From Persicaria tinctoria (taxonomy: Eukaryota; Streptophyta; Magnoliopsida; Caryophyllales; Polygonaceae), in the NCBI GenBank assembly GCA_037127255.1, contig JBANSL010000009.1, positions 17,063,975 to 17,127,974 of the forward strand: a stretch of 64,000 nucleotides of DNA, read 5' to 3'. The notes beneath the pieces are model-generated. The model made no database searches. It worked only from the letters and a program-made list of their open reading frames with translations, and had not been told where the DNA came from. The translations under genes and the position numbers were made by a program. Position 1 is the stretch's first letter. Each line of letters starts with the position of its first letter. Below, in pieces: positions 63,114-64,000 of the stretch.

Positions 63114-64000
63114 TTGGGCGATATCAGTTTTATTTATACATGTTTTATTTATTTGTATAGAATGGATCACCCAAGTGGAAAGTTTAATAGTGGGGAGCTT
63201 TGTCCCATAGATAGTGCCACGACTCATACTATTTTGAAAAATCCGAAGCTTTTCATGAACCTGCAAATGGCGAAGACCAATACCATATCTAGAACAAATA
63301 ATCTTATAGAAGGTTCCGAAAGAGCCTCTATCTTGTTACTTGAAGGAACAAGAATATATGTCAAAGATGTTTTGTATTTGAGTAACTCACAACGGAATCT
63401 GTTGAGTTTCAAAGATATAAGATTAAATGGTTATCACATGGAATACTTGGACGAGAATGATATTGAATATCTATTTCTCACATGTTTTAAGACAAGCCAG
63501 AAGCAAGTCTTAGAAAAGATGAGAACATTAACACCTGGTTTATATGGAACAGTTATATACCCCATTGAAAGTTACAATGTCACAAACCAGAAGTTAGTTG
63601 ACAATGCAAAATTTTCTTTGTGTGGCATGATAGACTCGGTCACCCAAGTGATACAATGATGCGCATGATCATTGAAAGTTCACACGGACATCCGATAAAA
63701 GACCCGAAGTTCCTATCAAGGGGTGACTTGACATGCACGGCTTGTTCTCTTGGCAAATTAATAACAAGGCCGTCAATGACAAAGGTCAACGCAGAATCTC
63801 CTATGTTCCTTGACCGGATATGCGGACCGACTACACCGCCATGTGGACCATTTAGATATTTGATGGTGTTGATAGATGCTTCAACACGATGGTCACATGT
63901 AAGCCTGCTATCAACACGGAATGTTGCATTTGCAGGGCTCTTAGCCCAGATTATCAAATTAAGGGCTCATTTTCCTGATTATTCGATTAAAAGAATCAAG
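63114..64000 (+). pseudogene. pol: Copia protease and integrase, frameshifted (element L, continues off-window)
   Basis: From MDHPSGKFNSGELCPIDSAT (63162) the frame gives the protease motif CPIDSATTHTIL, TISRTNNLIEGSERA and RNLLSFKDIRLNGYH. It loses frame at about 63625 and stops at 63659. The adjacent frame then reads WHDRLGHPSDTMMRMIIES, CTACSLGKLITRPS (HHCC zinc region), then DRICGPTTPPCGPFRYLMVL and IDASTRWSHVSLL, the start of the integrase core, up to the window edge. 62990-63113 is a non-coding spacer between gag and pol. One frameshift is visible in pol. Confidence 0.8.

Overview
This window is plant nuclear DNA, probably from a eudicot. It contains a cysteine-rich receptor-like kinase with the plant intron layout, Athila-like and copia LTR retrotransposons, an L1-type LINE with a C-terminal RNase H, a FAR1-type MULE transposase and CACTA-like elements. 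Almost everything here is transposon, and I see no clearly intact host gene. Retroelement names are from motifs read by eye; no database search was possible.

1-16.3 kb is a nest. Element A is a non-autonomous gypsy-type element on the minus strand (1-5075; its far LTR runs off the left edge). It sits inside the 5' LTR of element B, a plus-strand Athila-like element (to 13333). Element B keeps gag, a protease and what looks like an integrase tail, but has no reverse transcriptase. Element B interrupts a minus-strand copia, element C (13334 to about 16293). Element C appears to lie at the start of a receptor-kinase gene.

16.3-30.85 kb is that gene, a DUF26 receptor-like kinase (CRK), now a pseudogene. 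A second copia (element D, 16781-21364, with a TTTTC target duplication) splits its first coding exon. Intron 1 holds a CACTA-like element E, which carries exon-intron fragments of three unrelated host genes: alpha-SNAP, a myeloid-leukemia-factor-like protein and a probable LCM-type methyltransferase. Exon 3 has two in-frame stops and a damaged splice junction. Intron 2 contains tandem repeats and a LINE tail.

31.05-38.35 kb is a full-length LINE (F) with a perfect 15-bp target duplication, an intact 1376-codon ORF2 and an unrecognised 1029-codon upstream ORF that overlaps ORF2 by ATGA. 38.4-40.7 kb holds repeat debris and a 1.3-kb terminal-inverted-repeat element (G).

40.7-48.9 kb is a decayed minus-strand copia (H). 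It contains a 4.1-kb inverted-repeat element (I) with a presequence-like exon, tRNA-like modules and a 21-bp minisatellite. 49.0-61.55 kb is a MULE (J) with a dead FAR1-type transposase and a convergent Ulp1-family-like gene; the latter is broken by a second CACTA (K) that carries its own captured host gene. 61.66 kb to the end is another copia (L), of the same family as H.

The genes do not form a pathway. The window records repeated insertion and host-gene capture around a dying receptor-kinase gene. The most unusual items are the dispersed TCGA-NN-TCGA and CGCTG-S-CAGCG motifs in elements A and B, the fused protease/integrase-tail ORF of B, the LINE upstream ORF, the two gene-carrying CACTA elements, and the tRNA-like/minisatellite units.
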